A stretch of DNA of 15,014 nt, from positions 1 through 15,014 of the forward strand of contig JASLXP010000389.1 in the NCBI GenBank assembly GCA_030740295.1, given 5' to 3'. The stretch comes from Planctomycetota bacterium. GTDB lineage: Bacteria > Planctomycetota > PUPC01 > JACPCR01. This document shows positions 1 to 9,300 of the stretch, in pieces (position 1 is the stretch's first letter; every line of letters starts with the position of its first letter). Both the position numbers and the translations under genes were made by a program. Below the pieces are notes generated by a model, which was not told where the DNA came from, did no database searches, and worked only from the letters and a program-made list of their open reading frames with translations.

Positions 1-28
1 TTATTATCAATGGGCTATCTCGTTTTGA

Positions 29-69
29 GAGCAAGAGTTGAGGATGGCTTTCTTGAGAAAATCTTGCTC
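29..69. repeat. 8-bp inverted repeat downstream of the GH-like gene
   Basis: GAGCAAGA at 29-36 is the exact reverse complement of TCTTGCTC at 62-69, with 25 bases between them. A smaller repeat, TTTCT/AGAAA, lies inside at 49-60. The structure is about 50-90 bases past the stop of the leftward GH-like gene, where a 3' end would be expected. The loop is long and no T-run follows on the minus strand, so it is not a standard intrinsic terminator. Bases 1-121 otherwise hold no supported gene. Confidence 0.3.
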
Positions 70-121
70 ACAGACAGTTCGCGCACACCCAGAAAAGTCC
101 AGAGAGTAGCCTGAAGCAATC

Positions 122-2314
122 TCAGGCTCTCTCCATCCGGTACACACGAGTGTCACAGCCGTCGAGCTCGAAATCAATCTTCGCCGTGTTCTCTGAAACC
201 AGCTCATTGCTGATGAGATCGGTGACACGGCAGGGATTGGGCAGGTTGATCGTCCGGGCCCCCGGCTTCAGGGAATGGAGGGCAACAACGCTTCGGTCCG
301 CCAGGAGAATGTCACTGGTCTCGCACCAGATGTGTGCGCCGGCATGACGTGCGATTCCGCGCCACAGGTCCGCTGGCATCGGTACGGCCGCTGTAAAGAC
401 CGCCGTATGGTCAGAAAAGTCCTTGACCGCAAGGCCGCAATCCTGCTTTCCCTGTTTACTCCATGCCATGCCGAGACGAAAACCGTCGGTGGGATAGAGC
501 ACGGGCCCATAACTCAGAGGTCCGCCGAAAATGCAGTCGGCGGGAAGACTTGCTGTGACCGGATGATCCCAGCGCTCAATCTGCACTCGTCGCTGGTAGT
601 TGACTGCCTCGAATGAAAACTCAAAACCAGTGAGCCGGCTGGCATGTTCCGCGGCAATCGTGCAACCGTCCGAGATCCCGCTCCCCGGTCCCCAGACGAT
701 TACCTTTCCATCACGGAACACTTTCTCCTGCAATAAGGCCAGGCGCTCGTCATCCACGCGATACATGTTTGGAAAATAACAGACGCGGTGCTCGGGGAAG
801 TTGGCCTGCCGCAGATCGTCAAGCACGTATACCCGATAAGGGACGCCACAACGGGCAATTCCGGTTCTGCGCTCCCACATCACGGTTTCATTGAAGACAT
901 GTCCACCACCATTCGTTTCAAGTGGAGCTTCGTCATCGAGAATCATAGCGATGCCGGGAACTGTCTCGTGAGGCCAGCCACGCGATTCGTGGAGGACCTG
1001 GACCTGCCTCTCGATGATTCCATGCATCTCCGGTTCGGCATGATAGTCCGCGTTGTGATCGCAGAAGTAGTTCATGAAGCCTCCAGTCAGAGCTGCGGCC
1101 AGGTCGCGCCACATCAGCGCCTTGAACTCCTGCATATCGCGCATGGTTCCGTAGTGTCCGAAGCCGCCGCAGTAAGTCCGGATGTCCTGTTCAACAAAGA
1201 ACAGTTTTCCCCGGAGCGTCATGCTCTCAGCCGCGCCTTCCGGAACGAAAACTCCACCTGCGCCTCGGACCTGATAGTCGTAGGGCGTGCAGAGACCGTC
1301 GAAGCCCTTTTCGTCCACCAGGCTCATGACATGCATCAGACCTGATGACGAGATGTGTTCGGGGAAAAAGACCGGCCAGGAAGTATCCGGGTTGAAGAAC
1401 CCATGATTGTTCCATCCCTGCATCGGCACTTTGAAGCAATCGTGCAGAAGGAGCTTGTCGGGCGCGCCTTCATGGCTGGCGTGAAAGATGAGCCGCATAT
1501 TGCGGTGATGCAGGTCGCGGGTCATGAGCAGCCAATCACGCAGAGGCTGATTTTTGGAAGCGTTCTGCCAATACAGAAAGGCAGCGACTTCAGGAACAGT
1601 TCCCCGAAGCTTGTCGAACGGGACTTCAACACCTTCGAGTCTGATGCTCTCATCGCCCCACGCCTCCCGCAGAGCTCGGTCGTCCTTGTATTTTTCCGTC
1701 AGCCATTGTCTCCAGTGCTCCTGCATCACCGGGCTGTGATCGAATCGCCATGATGCGGTAACGGGTCCGAAACAGCCTTCGCACAGATGGTAGTTTATGT
1801 AGCCCAGGCAGCGCGCCGCCCACGGACGGCTTTCGCAATATCTGATATACGTCCTGCAGAAATCCGCTGCCTGCTCTGCGTAGAACAGAGAAGCCATCGA
1901 AGGATAGTCCATGCGTTCCCCCGCGTCGTTGACAACGCAGTGGTCGGGATGCATTTGATACCAATTCGCCGGCGGGCGAGGGGAAAAGCGGATCATCACA
2001 TAAGCGTCGGGATCGTGTTCCAGTACGAAGCCCGGGCCCTTATCGATCTGCCTCTCTGTACACCAGAGCGGTTCTGAACTGATCGTTTCCCCATTCCAGA
2101 AATTATTCTTCTCGAACTTCTCCTCCCATCGGTGTGGCACACCGACGAGATAGATGTCCATGTCGTGCTCAGTGAAACGTTCGGCCGCCTGCCGCCAGAC
2201 AGGTTCAGCACTTGGCCTCCCAAGATCGAGCGCAGAGTACATCGCCGGGTTGCGAGGTTCACCGTCAATGAAAATCAAGGGCCGCCCGTTATGTTCACGC
2301 ACTTCGATCTGCAT
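122..2314 (-). CDS. Putative GH42/clan GH-A-like glycoside hydrolase (beta-galactosidase type)
   Basis: A large protein of 730 residues resembling the beta-galactosidase-like glycosidases common in Planctomycetota and Lentisphaerota. The expected role is hydrolysis of a terminal sugar from an oligosaccharide. Numbering from the chosen start, an early strand (IEVREHNGRPLIFIDGEP) leads into a TIM-barrel-like region. E179 in YHLCEG and E375 in KLFFVEQDIRTY are candidate acid/base and nucleophile, about 196 residues apart. A later segment beginning IAMILDDEAPLE and including GKVIVWGPGSG resembles the GATase-like trimerisation domain of GH42, and the C-terminus looks like a beta-sandwich. An in-frame ATG lies 63 bases upstream (2377). 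I prefer 2314 because GGAAGG sits 9 bases before it, nothing similar precedes the longer start, and the extra 21 residues look unlike a domain. No signal peptide is seen, so it is probably cytoplasmic. The fold is inferred from motifs and the substrate is unknown. It is divergent from the lyase gene. Confidence 0.72.
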   Translation of the reverse strand: MQIEVREHNGRPLIFIDGEPRNPAMYSALDLGRPSAEPVWRQAAERFTEHDMDIYLVGVPHRWEEKFEKNNFWNGETISSEPLWCTERQIDKGPGFVLEHDPDAYVMIRFSPRPPANWYQMHPDHCVVNDAGERMDYPSMASLFYAEQAADFCRTYIRYCESRPWAARCLGYINYHLCEGCFGPVTASWRFDHSPVMQEHWRQWLTEKYKDDRALREAWGDESIRLEGVEVPFDKLRGTVPEVAAFLYWQNASKNQPLRDWLLMTRDLHHRNMRLIFHASHEGAPDKLLLHDCFKVPMQGWNNHGFFNPDTSWPVFFPEHISSSGLMHVMSLVDEKGFDGLCTPYDYQVRGAGGVFVPEGAAESMTLRGKLFFVEQDIRTYCGGFGHYGTMRDMQEFKALMWRDLAAALTGGFMNYFCDHNADYHAEPEMHGIIERQVQVLHESRGWPHETVPGIAMILDDEAPLETNGGGHVFNETVMWERRTGIARCGVPYRVYVLDDLRQANFPEHRVCYFPNMYRVDDERLALLQEKVFRDGKVIVWGPGSGISDGCTIAAEHASRLTGFEFSFEAVNYQRRVQIERWDHPVTASLPADCIFGGPLSYGPVLYPTDGFRLGMAWSKQGKQDCGLAVKDFSDHTAVFTAAVPMPADLWRGIARHAGAHIWCETSDILLADRSVVALHSLKPGARTINLPNPCRVTDLISNELVSENTAKIDFELDGCDTRVYRMERA

Positions 2315-2323
2315 GGGAAACTG

Positions 2324-2329
2324 CCTTCC
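2324..2329 (-). promoter_or_regulatory. Ribosome binding site deciding the GH-like start
   Basis: The minus strand reads GGAAGG here, 9 bases before the ATG at 2314. The alternative ATG at 2377 has no purine-rich element in front. The spacing is slightly long, so support is moderate. Confidence 0.4.
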
Positions 2330-2392
2330 GGATGAGCGTTGCCTCAGACGCATCAGCCCGCGCACGGTATCAGACATGGGAGTACGGGCAAG

Positions 2393-2419
2393 TAGACATC
2401 GTCTCAGTGGCTATATAAT
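2393..2419 (+). promoter_or_regulatory. Candidate sigma70-like promoter for the heparinase-family gene
   Basis: A perfect TATAAT at 2414-2419 is preceded by TAGACA (5 of 6 matches to TTGACA) at 2393-2398, with a short 15-base spacer. Transcription would begin about 60 bases before the lyase ATG at 2485. The element lies between two divergent genes, and TATATAAT is nearly symmetric, so it could also contribute to leftward transcription, though no good -35 is seen on that strand. Confidence 0.4.
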
Positions 2420-2484
2420 GGGGAAGGCCGTCCTGGTTTCCGGATTGTTCATCAATTTCTCTCGAATTTACACGAGACGCAACG

Positions 2485-5400
2485 ATGTGCTGCCAGACGA
2501 TCTGCCGGGCGATTCAACGGTGTTCCCCGCTTCTTCTCGTTTGCGGTTTCCTGCTCGCCGAAGAAGGCGATGATTTCCTCAAACAGGCTGAGCATGAAGA
2601 GAAGCTCGAACAGTCTGGGCTCAGCGAGGAGGACATCGAACTGGCGAAGAAGTACCGAACTAATGTCTACCTGCTGGGAATTCGCCGGTCGAACGTGCTC
2701 AAGCATCTGCTCATGACCGACGAGCAGCTCTGGGACTGGCTGCCACATGCGGTCAACGGCAAAGTGCTGCTCCGGACGGGGCCCGGGCACGGTTACGGAC
2801 GGGGATGTCCCATCCACGGCAAGTACAAAGGCGACGTGCGCCGCACCTGGAACTGGTCGCCCGACCGGCCCTACAAGGTGCAGTGCCGCACCGGCGAAGA
2901 GTGGCTGCCAACGAACGACTACGGCGCTTACGTGAAGGCAGGGAGAAAAGAAAAACTCGACCTGAATAAGAAACACGTGGACGATGGCTACGGCGTCAAA
3001 GTCGGAGGGAAGAGATACTGGTGTGCGGGAGCGGCGAGTTATTTTCTTTACAGCTACATCATTCAGCTTCGCGGCGATCTCCTCTCCTGCTGGAAAAGCA
3101 GCGGCAGCGAGGTCTTCCTGCGCAAGGCCATGATCGTATGGGCGAGCATCGCCAGAGACTATCCGCTCATGAACTACGGCCGCCAGAACGTCGGCGCGCA
3201 TCCCTCCTGGTGGCTGGGCAAAATGACTTGCTGGGGCCACTACGACATCAATCTCGCCAACGACTTCAACAACCGAAAGATGTGGGAAGCGGCCGCGGCC
3301 GACCAAAAGCTGAAGAAGTTTCTCGTGGCCAAAGGAATTACAGGCGACCCGAAAAAATACATCTTCAAGAACATCATGATGGAGCTTTACGATGCCTGCC
3401 TGAAGAAGAACTGGTTTCTCTCCCAGGGCATCGGTGGGGCCAAGTTCCAGCACATCGTAAAGTGGTGGGATAACGACGATCCGGTCCTCGGACCCACCAA
3501 CCACGCGCTGACCCGGCAGGCGGACGGAATCCTCTGGCGGCATCTTTACAACGACATGTACCGGGACGGTATCAATACGGAGGTCGCCGCGTCTTACGGA
3601 CTGATGAGCCAGGACCAGGCGGCCAAGACGATCCGGGAACGCATGAAACAGGGCAAACCGTTCCCACGAACTCCGCGGCTGCGGAACATTCTCTGCGGCT
3701 CTGTCCGGCTCATCGTCATCGACAAGTTTCTGCCCAGCATCGGCGATTCACCGTTCGTGCCCTACACACCGCACAAGGGCCGCGGGTCAGCAATGACCGG
3801 CGCCCTTGCCAGGGGCGGCAAAGGGACGGGCGAGCCCGCGAGCCTGCAGCTCGGCTACGAGATTTTCAAAGAATCGATGACCGCAAAATGGCTGCACCAG
3901 ACGGGCAGGGCAGGAAAACACGCAGCGATTGGCAAGCTGGTGGCAAAGGAAGGCGACGACCTCGCTCTCGGCAGCCGCGCCCTGACCGGTTACGGACTCG
4001 GCATCCTGGAAAGCGGCGATCGGGGCCGTCGCCGGGCGGTCACTTTATTCTGGGGGCCTGGCGGGGTCGGATCCCATGCCCATTCAGACATGCTGAACAT
4101 CGAGCTGTTCGCGTTCGGCAAGACTCTTGCCCCCGACCTCGGTTATCCGGAAGAAACGGGCACGCCGAAGAAGCGGCAGGCATGGACTTCTGCGACCGTC
4201 AGTCATTCTACCGTCGCGGTGGACCGCCGTTCGACGAGCCGAGTCTTTGGAACGCTGAACTGTTTCAAAACTTTTCCAGGCTTCCACACGCTGGACGTTT
4301 CGGCCGAACAGGCCCGTTTTGGCTCCGCCCGTCCACCGGAGCGAATCTTCCGCCGGCAACTGGCACTCGTGGATGTGGACAGAGATCGTTTCTATGTCAT
4401 CGACGTGTTTCGCATCCGCGGCGGCTCGCAGCACGACTGGATTTTCCACGCCAGCCATAAAGAGCCGCCCGGTCTCGGCGGCCCCGCAGAACCGGACATT
4501 CCAGAGACCGAATCCGCGCCAGACGAGGACGGTGAAGAGGACGAGGCCGACAAACTGTTGGAGCAGGACGGCCAGGAGAAAGTGAAGGCGACGCCAAAGG
4601 GGATGCCTGCAGATTTCATCCGGCGCGTGCCCGTTGAAACAAACGGCCTTGAGCTGAGTGACCCCGGGCAATGGCACCGACTTTCTGATTACCAGAAAAG
4701 TGTCGGCCGAAATTTCAACGGTACGCAATACCTCCATTACCCGCAGTTGGCCCAGCCGACTGGCCCTTGGAGCATCACCTGGGACACCGGCGACCGCGTC
4801 AACGTCCGACTGACAATGCTGAAGGGCGCTGCGCAGAGAGTCATCCTCGCCGACGGCGAGCCGCCCAGGCGCAAAGGAGCGCCGAAATTCCTCAAGTACG
4901 TCCTCGCACGAAACGAAGGCGAAAACCTCGAAAGCAACTACACCGGATTCATCGAAGCTTACATAGACAGCCCCGCCATCCGCAGCGTCACCGACCTGCG
5001 GACCGAGGATAGCCTGTGGAGCGACGTGGCGGTGAAAGTGGACCTCAACGACCGGACCGATTACTTTTTCAGCTCCCTGAATTCAGAGGAATTGCATCGC
5101 TATCCTGCCGGCATCCAGTTCCGCGGCTCCCAGGCATTTGTCTCTTCAAAAGGCGGACGATTGGAAATGGCGACGCTGATCGGCGGGGCGCACGCGGCAA
5201 AATCAACCGCCGCTCTCGAAGCCTTCGATACCCGAATTGATTTTGCGGCAGGAATCGGCGGGCGGGTGGAATCGACGGACCCGGCAAAAGGCACGTTCCT
5301 CACCCGAAGCGATTCGATTCATCCGGGCCTCATCGGCGAGACAATGATCCTCGGCAACGCATCTCACAAATGCGCCTATCGGATCACGGGACTCAAAAGG

Positions 5401-5889
5401 CAGCACGACGGAGTCTGGCAGGTGAATCTGGAAGCCGATTTCATCGTCGGCATCAGCCCTTTGAAGGGGATTAAAGACCGCACCGCCCTCCTTGCGGAAC
5501 GGATAACCACCTACACCGGTCATTTCAAAGGCATGACCCTCACGAACGAGAGCAACACCTCACACTGGCGAATCGCCAGCTCGAAGATGACAGAGGTGAC
5601 CGTTGTGCCAGACGGCCCAGTTCTGGACGCCGCCGCAGTCAAAGACGTGGACGGGGACCTCGAGCGCAGTCTCGTCGTTTGCGACTTCGGACCCGGTGAC
5701 GAGTGGTCGGTTGCGGCTGCCGCCTGCATGACCCAATCCAGGGAGGGATATCTCATCCTTGCCAATTCCCCTGCGAAAGTGACTCTACCAGATGGCGCGA
5801 GGCTCTCGGTCAAGAAAGCTGACGGCACCATCGAACTGCTCAAGCCAACGGAGACCCGCGGCGCCAGAAAGGTCTTTCAAACGCACTGA
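2485..5889 (+). CDS. Heparinase II/III-family polysaccharide lyase, secreted
   Basis: A 1134-residue protein with the two-domain plan of heparinase II/III lyases, which cleave uronic-acid-containing polysaccharides by beta-elimination. Residues 1-26 form a probable signal peptide (hydrophobic PLLLVCGFLLA, likely cut before EEGD), so it should act outside the cytoplasm. An alpha-helical toroid-like region follows. It contains CPIHG, a later NDYGAY, an HPSWWLGKMTCWGHYDIN segment, and DGINTEVAASYG at 361-372, where Y371 is a candidate catalytic tyrosine. The beta-sandwich half carries the family signature GSHAHSDM (H531, H533, D535), with APDLGYP soon after. H655 and H658 lie in IFHASH. An acidic insertion occupies about 667-702. 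The protein is long for the family. The ATG at 2485 has only a weak purine stretch upstream; I chose it because it is the first ATG and gives the signal peptide. The exact substrate (alginate, glycosaminoglycan or other uronan) cannot be read from sequence. Confidence 0.88.
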   Translation: MCCQTICRAIQRCSPLLLVCGFLLAEEGDDFLKQAEHEEKLEQSGLSEEDIELAKKYRTNVYLLGIRRSNVLKHLLMTDEQLWDWLPHAVNGKVLLRTGPGHGYGRGCPIHGKYKGDVRRTWNWSPDRPYKVQCRTGEEWLPTNDYGAYVKAGRKEKLDLNKKHVDDGYGVKVGGKRYWCAGAASYFLYSYIIQLRGDLLSCWKSSGSEVFLRKAMIVWASIARDYPLMNYGRQNVGAHPSWWLGKMTCWGHYDINLANDFNNRKMWEAAAADQKLKKFLVAKGITGDPKKYIFKNIMMELYDACLKKNWFLSQGIGGAKFQHIVKWWDNDDPVLGPTNHALTRQADGILWRHLYNDMYRDGINTEVAASYGLMSQDQAAKTIRERMKQGKPFPRTPRLRNILCGSVRLIVIDKFLPSIGDSPFVPYTPHKGRGSAMTGALARGGKGTGEPASLQLGYEIFKESMTAKWLHQTGRAGKHAAIGKLVAKEGDDLALGSRALTGYGLGILESGDRGRRRAVTLFWGPGGVGSHAHSDMLNIELFAFGKTLAPDLGYPEETGTPKKRQAWTSATVSHSTVAVDRRSTSRVFGTLNCFKTFPGFHTLDVSAEQARFGSARPPERIFRRQLALVDVDRDRFYVIDVFRIRGGSQHDWIFHASHKEPPGLGGPAEPDIPETESAPDEDGEEDEADKLLEQDGQEKVKATPKGMPADFIRRVPVETNGLELSDPGQWHRLSDYQKSVGRNFNGTQYLHYPQLAQPTGPWSITWDTGDRVNVRLTMLKGAAQRVILADGEPPRRKGAPKFLKYVLARNEGENLESNYTGFIEAYIDSPAIRSVTDLRTEDSLWSDVAVKVDLNDRTDYFFSSLNSEELHRYPAGIQFRGSQAFVSSKGGRLEMATLIGGAHAAKSTAALEAFDTRIDFAAGIGGRVESTDPAKGTFLTRSDSIHPGLIGETMILGNASHKCAYRITGLKRQHDGVWQVNLEADFIVGISPLKGIKDRTALLAERITTYTGHFKGMTLTNESNTSHWRIASSKMTEVTVVPDGPVLDAAAVKDVDGDLERSLVVCDFGPGDEWSVAAAACMTQSREGYLILANSPAKVTLPDGARLSVKKADGTIELLKPTETRGARKVFQTH

Positions 5890-5900
5890 CAAAGCCATGG

Positions 5901-5916
5901 CTCCATCCGGATGGAG
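5901..5916. repeat. 16-bp perfect palindrome after the lyase gene
   Basis: CTCCATCCGGATGGAG is exactly self-complementary and begins 12 bases after the lyase stop codon. In RNA it could form a 6-bp stem with a four-base loop. No T-run follows (the next bases are TAAACG), so it is not a classical intrinsic terminator. It may stabilise the 3' end or be a two-fold protein-binding site between the lyase and the small lipoprotein gene. Confidence 0.45.
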
Positions 5917-6001
5917 TAAACGTGTTCAAGCTTAATCTGCTTATCAACTTGATCGAAGAAACAGTGCGGTCGTACTGCTCTGAAACCCACTGAATCCTAA
6001 T

Positions 6002-6006
6002 GGAGG
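6002..6006 (+). promoter_or_regulatory. Strong Shine-Dalgarno for the small lipoprotein
   Basis: GGAGG at 6002-6006, in the context TGGAGGAAAGAC, ends 6 bases before the ATG at 6013. It is the best ribosome binding site in the window and the main reason to accept this short reading frame as a real gene. Confidence 0.7.
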
Positions 6007-6012
6007 AAAGAC

Positions 6013-6240
6013 ATGATTAAATTGCTGCGATGCCTCTTCATCTCGTTCGCCTTTGTTGGATTTCTGGGCTGCAATCATCCCAGACCTAACCCTCGCCCTC
6101 GCCCCCGCCCGAGACCACGATACCCGAGGTACCAGACTCAGAAACCTCGAGCTTCGATTGCCCTCGGTTCTCCGGGTCTCAGATCATCCGCTTCTACCGA
6201 GAGTGCCGCTCCGGGCGGTCGTGCGGCCGATGGAGATTGA
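6013..6240 (+). CDS. Small putative lipoprotein with a Pro-Arg repeat
   Basis: Function unknown. The 75-residue product starts with a lipoprotein-type signal: two basic residues in MIKLLR, a hydrophobic core, and FLGC ending at C20. This is a tolerable lipobox, although Phe at -3 is unusual. Lipidation would anchor the chain to a membrane. Directly after the cysteine is a Pro-Arg run (PRPNPRPRPRPRPRYPRY, about residues 23-40), a strongly basic, probably extended segment that could span or bind an anionic polymer or cell-wall layer. The rest is Ser/Ala/Gly-rich with no recognisable domain. It lies 123 bases downstream of the lyase on the same strand and has its own strong ribosome binding site. 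The repeat is encoded by CGCCCT/CGCCCC-type DNA, a plausible slippage site, so the length may vary between strains. The tail could be out-of-frame remnant sequence. Confidence 0.55.
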   Translation: MIKLLRCLFISFAFVGFLGCNHPRPNPRPRPRPRPRYPRYQTQKPRASIALGSPGLRSSASTESAAPGGRAADGD

Positions 6241-6330
6241 GCACGATAAATTCAATTCTCCTACCGAAACCGCTCTGCGTCGGTCCTCCATCTGCCGCTC
6301 CCTCATGGCCCCAGGGCTAAGCTTCGTAGT

Positions 6331-9300
6331 TTAGTCTTCAATGATCACACGGAAGCCGATGTCTACGAACTTCATCCCGGCGAGCGCGGGCATCTTCGTA
6401 AACGGGGTCGCTGTCTTTGGGCGGTCGCGCCAACTTCCGCCTTTGGCGATAACCTGCGGCGGGGCCGAGGATCCCTTCGGCGGTGTCCAGGCAGTCGTCG
6501 TCCACTCGGCAACATTGCCAATCAGGTCGTAGACGCCTGCCTCGTTCGGAGCGTAGGTCCCCACTTTTGCTGAAACCCGCGCGCCGTCCTCGGCGTTGAG
6601 TGCCGCCGGTCGCCACATTGGCATCTCGCCACTGGCGTGCTTGAGAAGATATGACCTGTCCGCAAGGTTAGCGACCTTGCTGAAGTCCTTGCCGGCGTAG
6701 CCGCTTTCGTCGCATTTCCCGAACAGGGCGGCCCACTCCCACTGTTCTTCCGTGGGGAGCGTGCAGTGTTTGCCGGTCTTCACTGAGAGCCACCTGCAGA
6801 AAGCCATGGCCTGCTGCTGCGAGACACGCACCACCGGCTGCAGAGGTTTGTTGAGTGGAAAGCCGCGCACAATCCCATCCCCGAAGTGGAGTCTCTCGTT
6901 GGATTCCAAACGACTGTCGTGGGCCGGGTCAAAAAGGTTGAACAATTCGTTCGCCGTCTCTCGCGTAGCCATCCAGAACGACTTCTTCACAGTAACCTTC
7001 CGTTCATGCAGTTCGTCCTCGGCACCGCCGACATTGCCGGTCACGTATGAACCGGCCGGAATGCGCACGAACGTCATCTTCAGCGTCTCAGGAGTTACCC
7101 TCGGCCGTTTGCGACTGTTTTTTATGCCGGCATATTTTTCCTCGAGGATCGCTTTTTCTTTCGAGAGATCGAACGTCACTTCGCGCAGCCGGCCTGACTC
7201 GGGATCCTTTGCCTCGACAAGGGCCTTCGCGTCCGCCCTGGCGGGGAACTTTGCGCGAATGGATGCGGGACGAGACACCTTGCCGGGAATAACTGGCTCG
7301 ATTCTTTGAAGGGCAGAACTACCGGTCGTCGTGCCACCTTTCTCTTCCGCCGGCAGAACCACGGCGGTTTCCGGGTCAAAGCTGATGCCTCCGTACCGCT
7401 TCATCAGCTCCGCGCGTTTTGCTCCGTACTTCTGTGGGAACTGGGGATTCGTGATTTCCTTCCAGCTCCCGTGCGCCGGCGTATTCAGGTCAATCCAGGT
7501 TATGACACGGTCCCAGGCCTCCCGATCCAGCCGGACCCCGTGATGACCCTTCTTTAGCATCTGGACGAGTTTCGTCTGGTCGGCGTGATAGTCGTACGGC
7601 GTGAGCACGTGCAGGTCACTTTCCAGCGTGGCACTTCTGGCGAACCGGAAAAGTTGGAGGTAAGCAGGCGGGAAATGGGAGCCGCCGTAGCCTCCGCCCT
7701 TCGTTTTCGCCAACTTGTCTTTGTACAGAACAGGCTCATCTATCTGTTCCACCAGCGTCTTTGGTGGCTTCCTCTTCTTCTTAAACTCGCCATTGCCGCT
7801 TACGACGACGTCGGGTCTCAAGGTAAGGTCGGCAATCTTCCGCCCGTCGACTCCCTTACGATCAGTCTTTGAGTTGTGGCAACTGACGCAATACTCATCG
7901 AGCACTGGCTGCACTTCGCGATTGAAACTGAAGCCTCGCGCCGGCCCGTACCAGGGCTTGATGTCCGAGGGCTCGCGCAGGGCGGCTATGGCCGTCTGTG
8001 GCTCCGGTGTTGTGTTTTTGTTTTCGTGACAGCCGACGCAGGAAAGCACTTCGCCAGGACGACAGGAGAACCAACTTCGCATCAACTGGACTGCCTTGCC
8101 TTCCTCGTCAAGTGGCTGAATCGCGATGGGCGTCATAGCCGGGACCGTGAAGTTGGCACTGCCGTCTTCCTCGACGGGAACCGTACCGAGAATTGCACGG
8201 ACATCCCACGGTCCGTCAAGACCAACCCGGTCGGCCTGCCCGCCCATCCGCCTCATTGCAAAGTTGTAAGAGTAGACCCGCAGGCTCTTGACCGTCCCCC
8301 GCGATATCCCTTTCAGGCCGTCGCCCACGTATATGTTGCCCATCACAACGGTCGCCGTCTGCGCGTCCGGGATCGTACGGTCAGGAATGACGGGCGGTCG
8401 TGTCCGCTTCTTCCAGGGAGTGGGCTCAAGCAAACTTCGCCCTTCAATGCTGCAGAGCTCGAGACCGTTGTCGAATACGTCCATCAGATAAATTCCCTGG
8501 TGCTTCCCATGCCAGCCAGAGCCAGGCCAGCAGGCTGCGAGAAAATATTTGTCCGAAAGAGGGTGCGACGACGTTACCTTCGGGTCACGGTATCCCAGGC
8601 CGTCGGCGATTCGCGGAAATACCTCTTTCTTGTACCCGGGGATCTGTTGAACCACGCCGTCCGCCTCGAAGCGACCTTTTGCCGTGTCAAAGAGGAACAT
8701 TCCTCCGATCGTGCCGGAATGATGCCCCACGACCGATCCGACGAACTTCGTCGCGTTGCCTGGAACAGGCTTCGCATAGAACGTCGAGTTGGGCCAATAC
8801 GAGTTGCTGCCGTACATCGCCGCCTGACCGGTGCCGTCGGGATTCATTGAAAACATCACCCGGTTGAAGGCATGGGGCGTGTCCGTGTAATCCCAACGGA
8901 GATACATGATGCGACCGTCCGGCAGAACCGTCGGATGCCAGTCGTGGTCCTGATCGTTCGTGAGCCGCTCGACGGTGCCATCCGTTTTTCTCCGGTAGAG
9001 GTTGCCAATAGGAGAACCGCCACGAATGCAGGGCACGCCGTTCATCGTCGCGGTGCTGACAAAAACGATCGAGTCGTCGGGGCAGTAACAAGCGTCGTAA
9101 TTGCTTATGTCAGTTTCCAGAATGGTCTCAATCTCGCGGACGATCGGCAGTTTCGTCTTCGGGTCCAGTTTCGGAGGCAAATCCACCTCGAAAAGCTGCT
9201 TCCCCCGTTTGGTGAAACCATTTGCCGTGTAAAGCAGTTTGTCCCCGTCCCAATGCAGATCGATTGCGATCAGGTTCCGTCTCTCCGGCGGGACAAAAAG

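Noticed and set aside
2452..3543. 363-codon open frame on the minus strand, antisense to the lyase N-terminus
   Set aside because: The plus strand here carries a signal peptide and lyase-family sequence. The antisense product has no recognisable motif and is a by-product of codon bias.
6308..6317. GCCC-CA-GGGC inverted repeat between the convergent lipoprotein and haem-protein genes, considered as a terminator
   Set aside because: Only four base pairs with a two-base loop and no T-run on either strand.
6331..7077. C-terminal FGE-like domain considered as the activating enzyme for the neighbouring sulfatase
   Set aside because: No cysteine follows the GGSW motif, so the catalytic cysteine pair required for formylglycine formation is absent, and the protein is exported while the sulfatase is not.
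7876..8850. 324-codon open frame on the plus strand inside the haem/FGE-fold gene
   Set aside because: It is antisense to the CxxCH and propeller regions; its protein is Arg/His-rich without family features.
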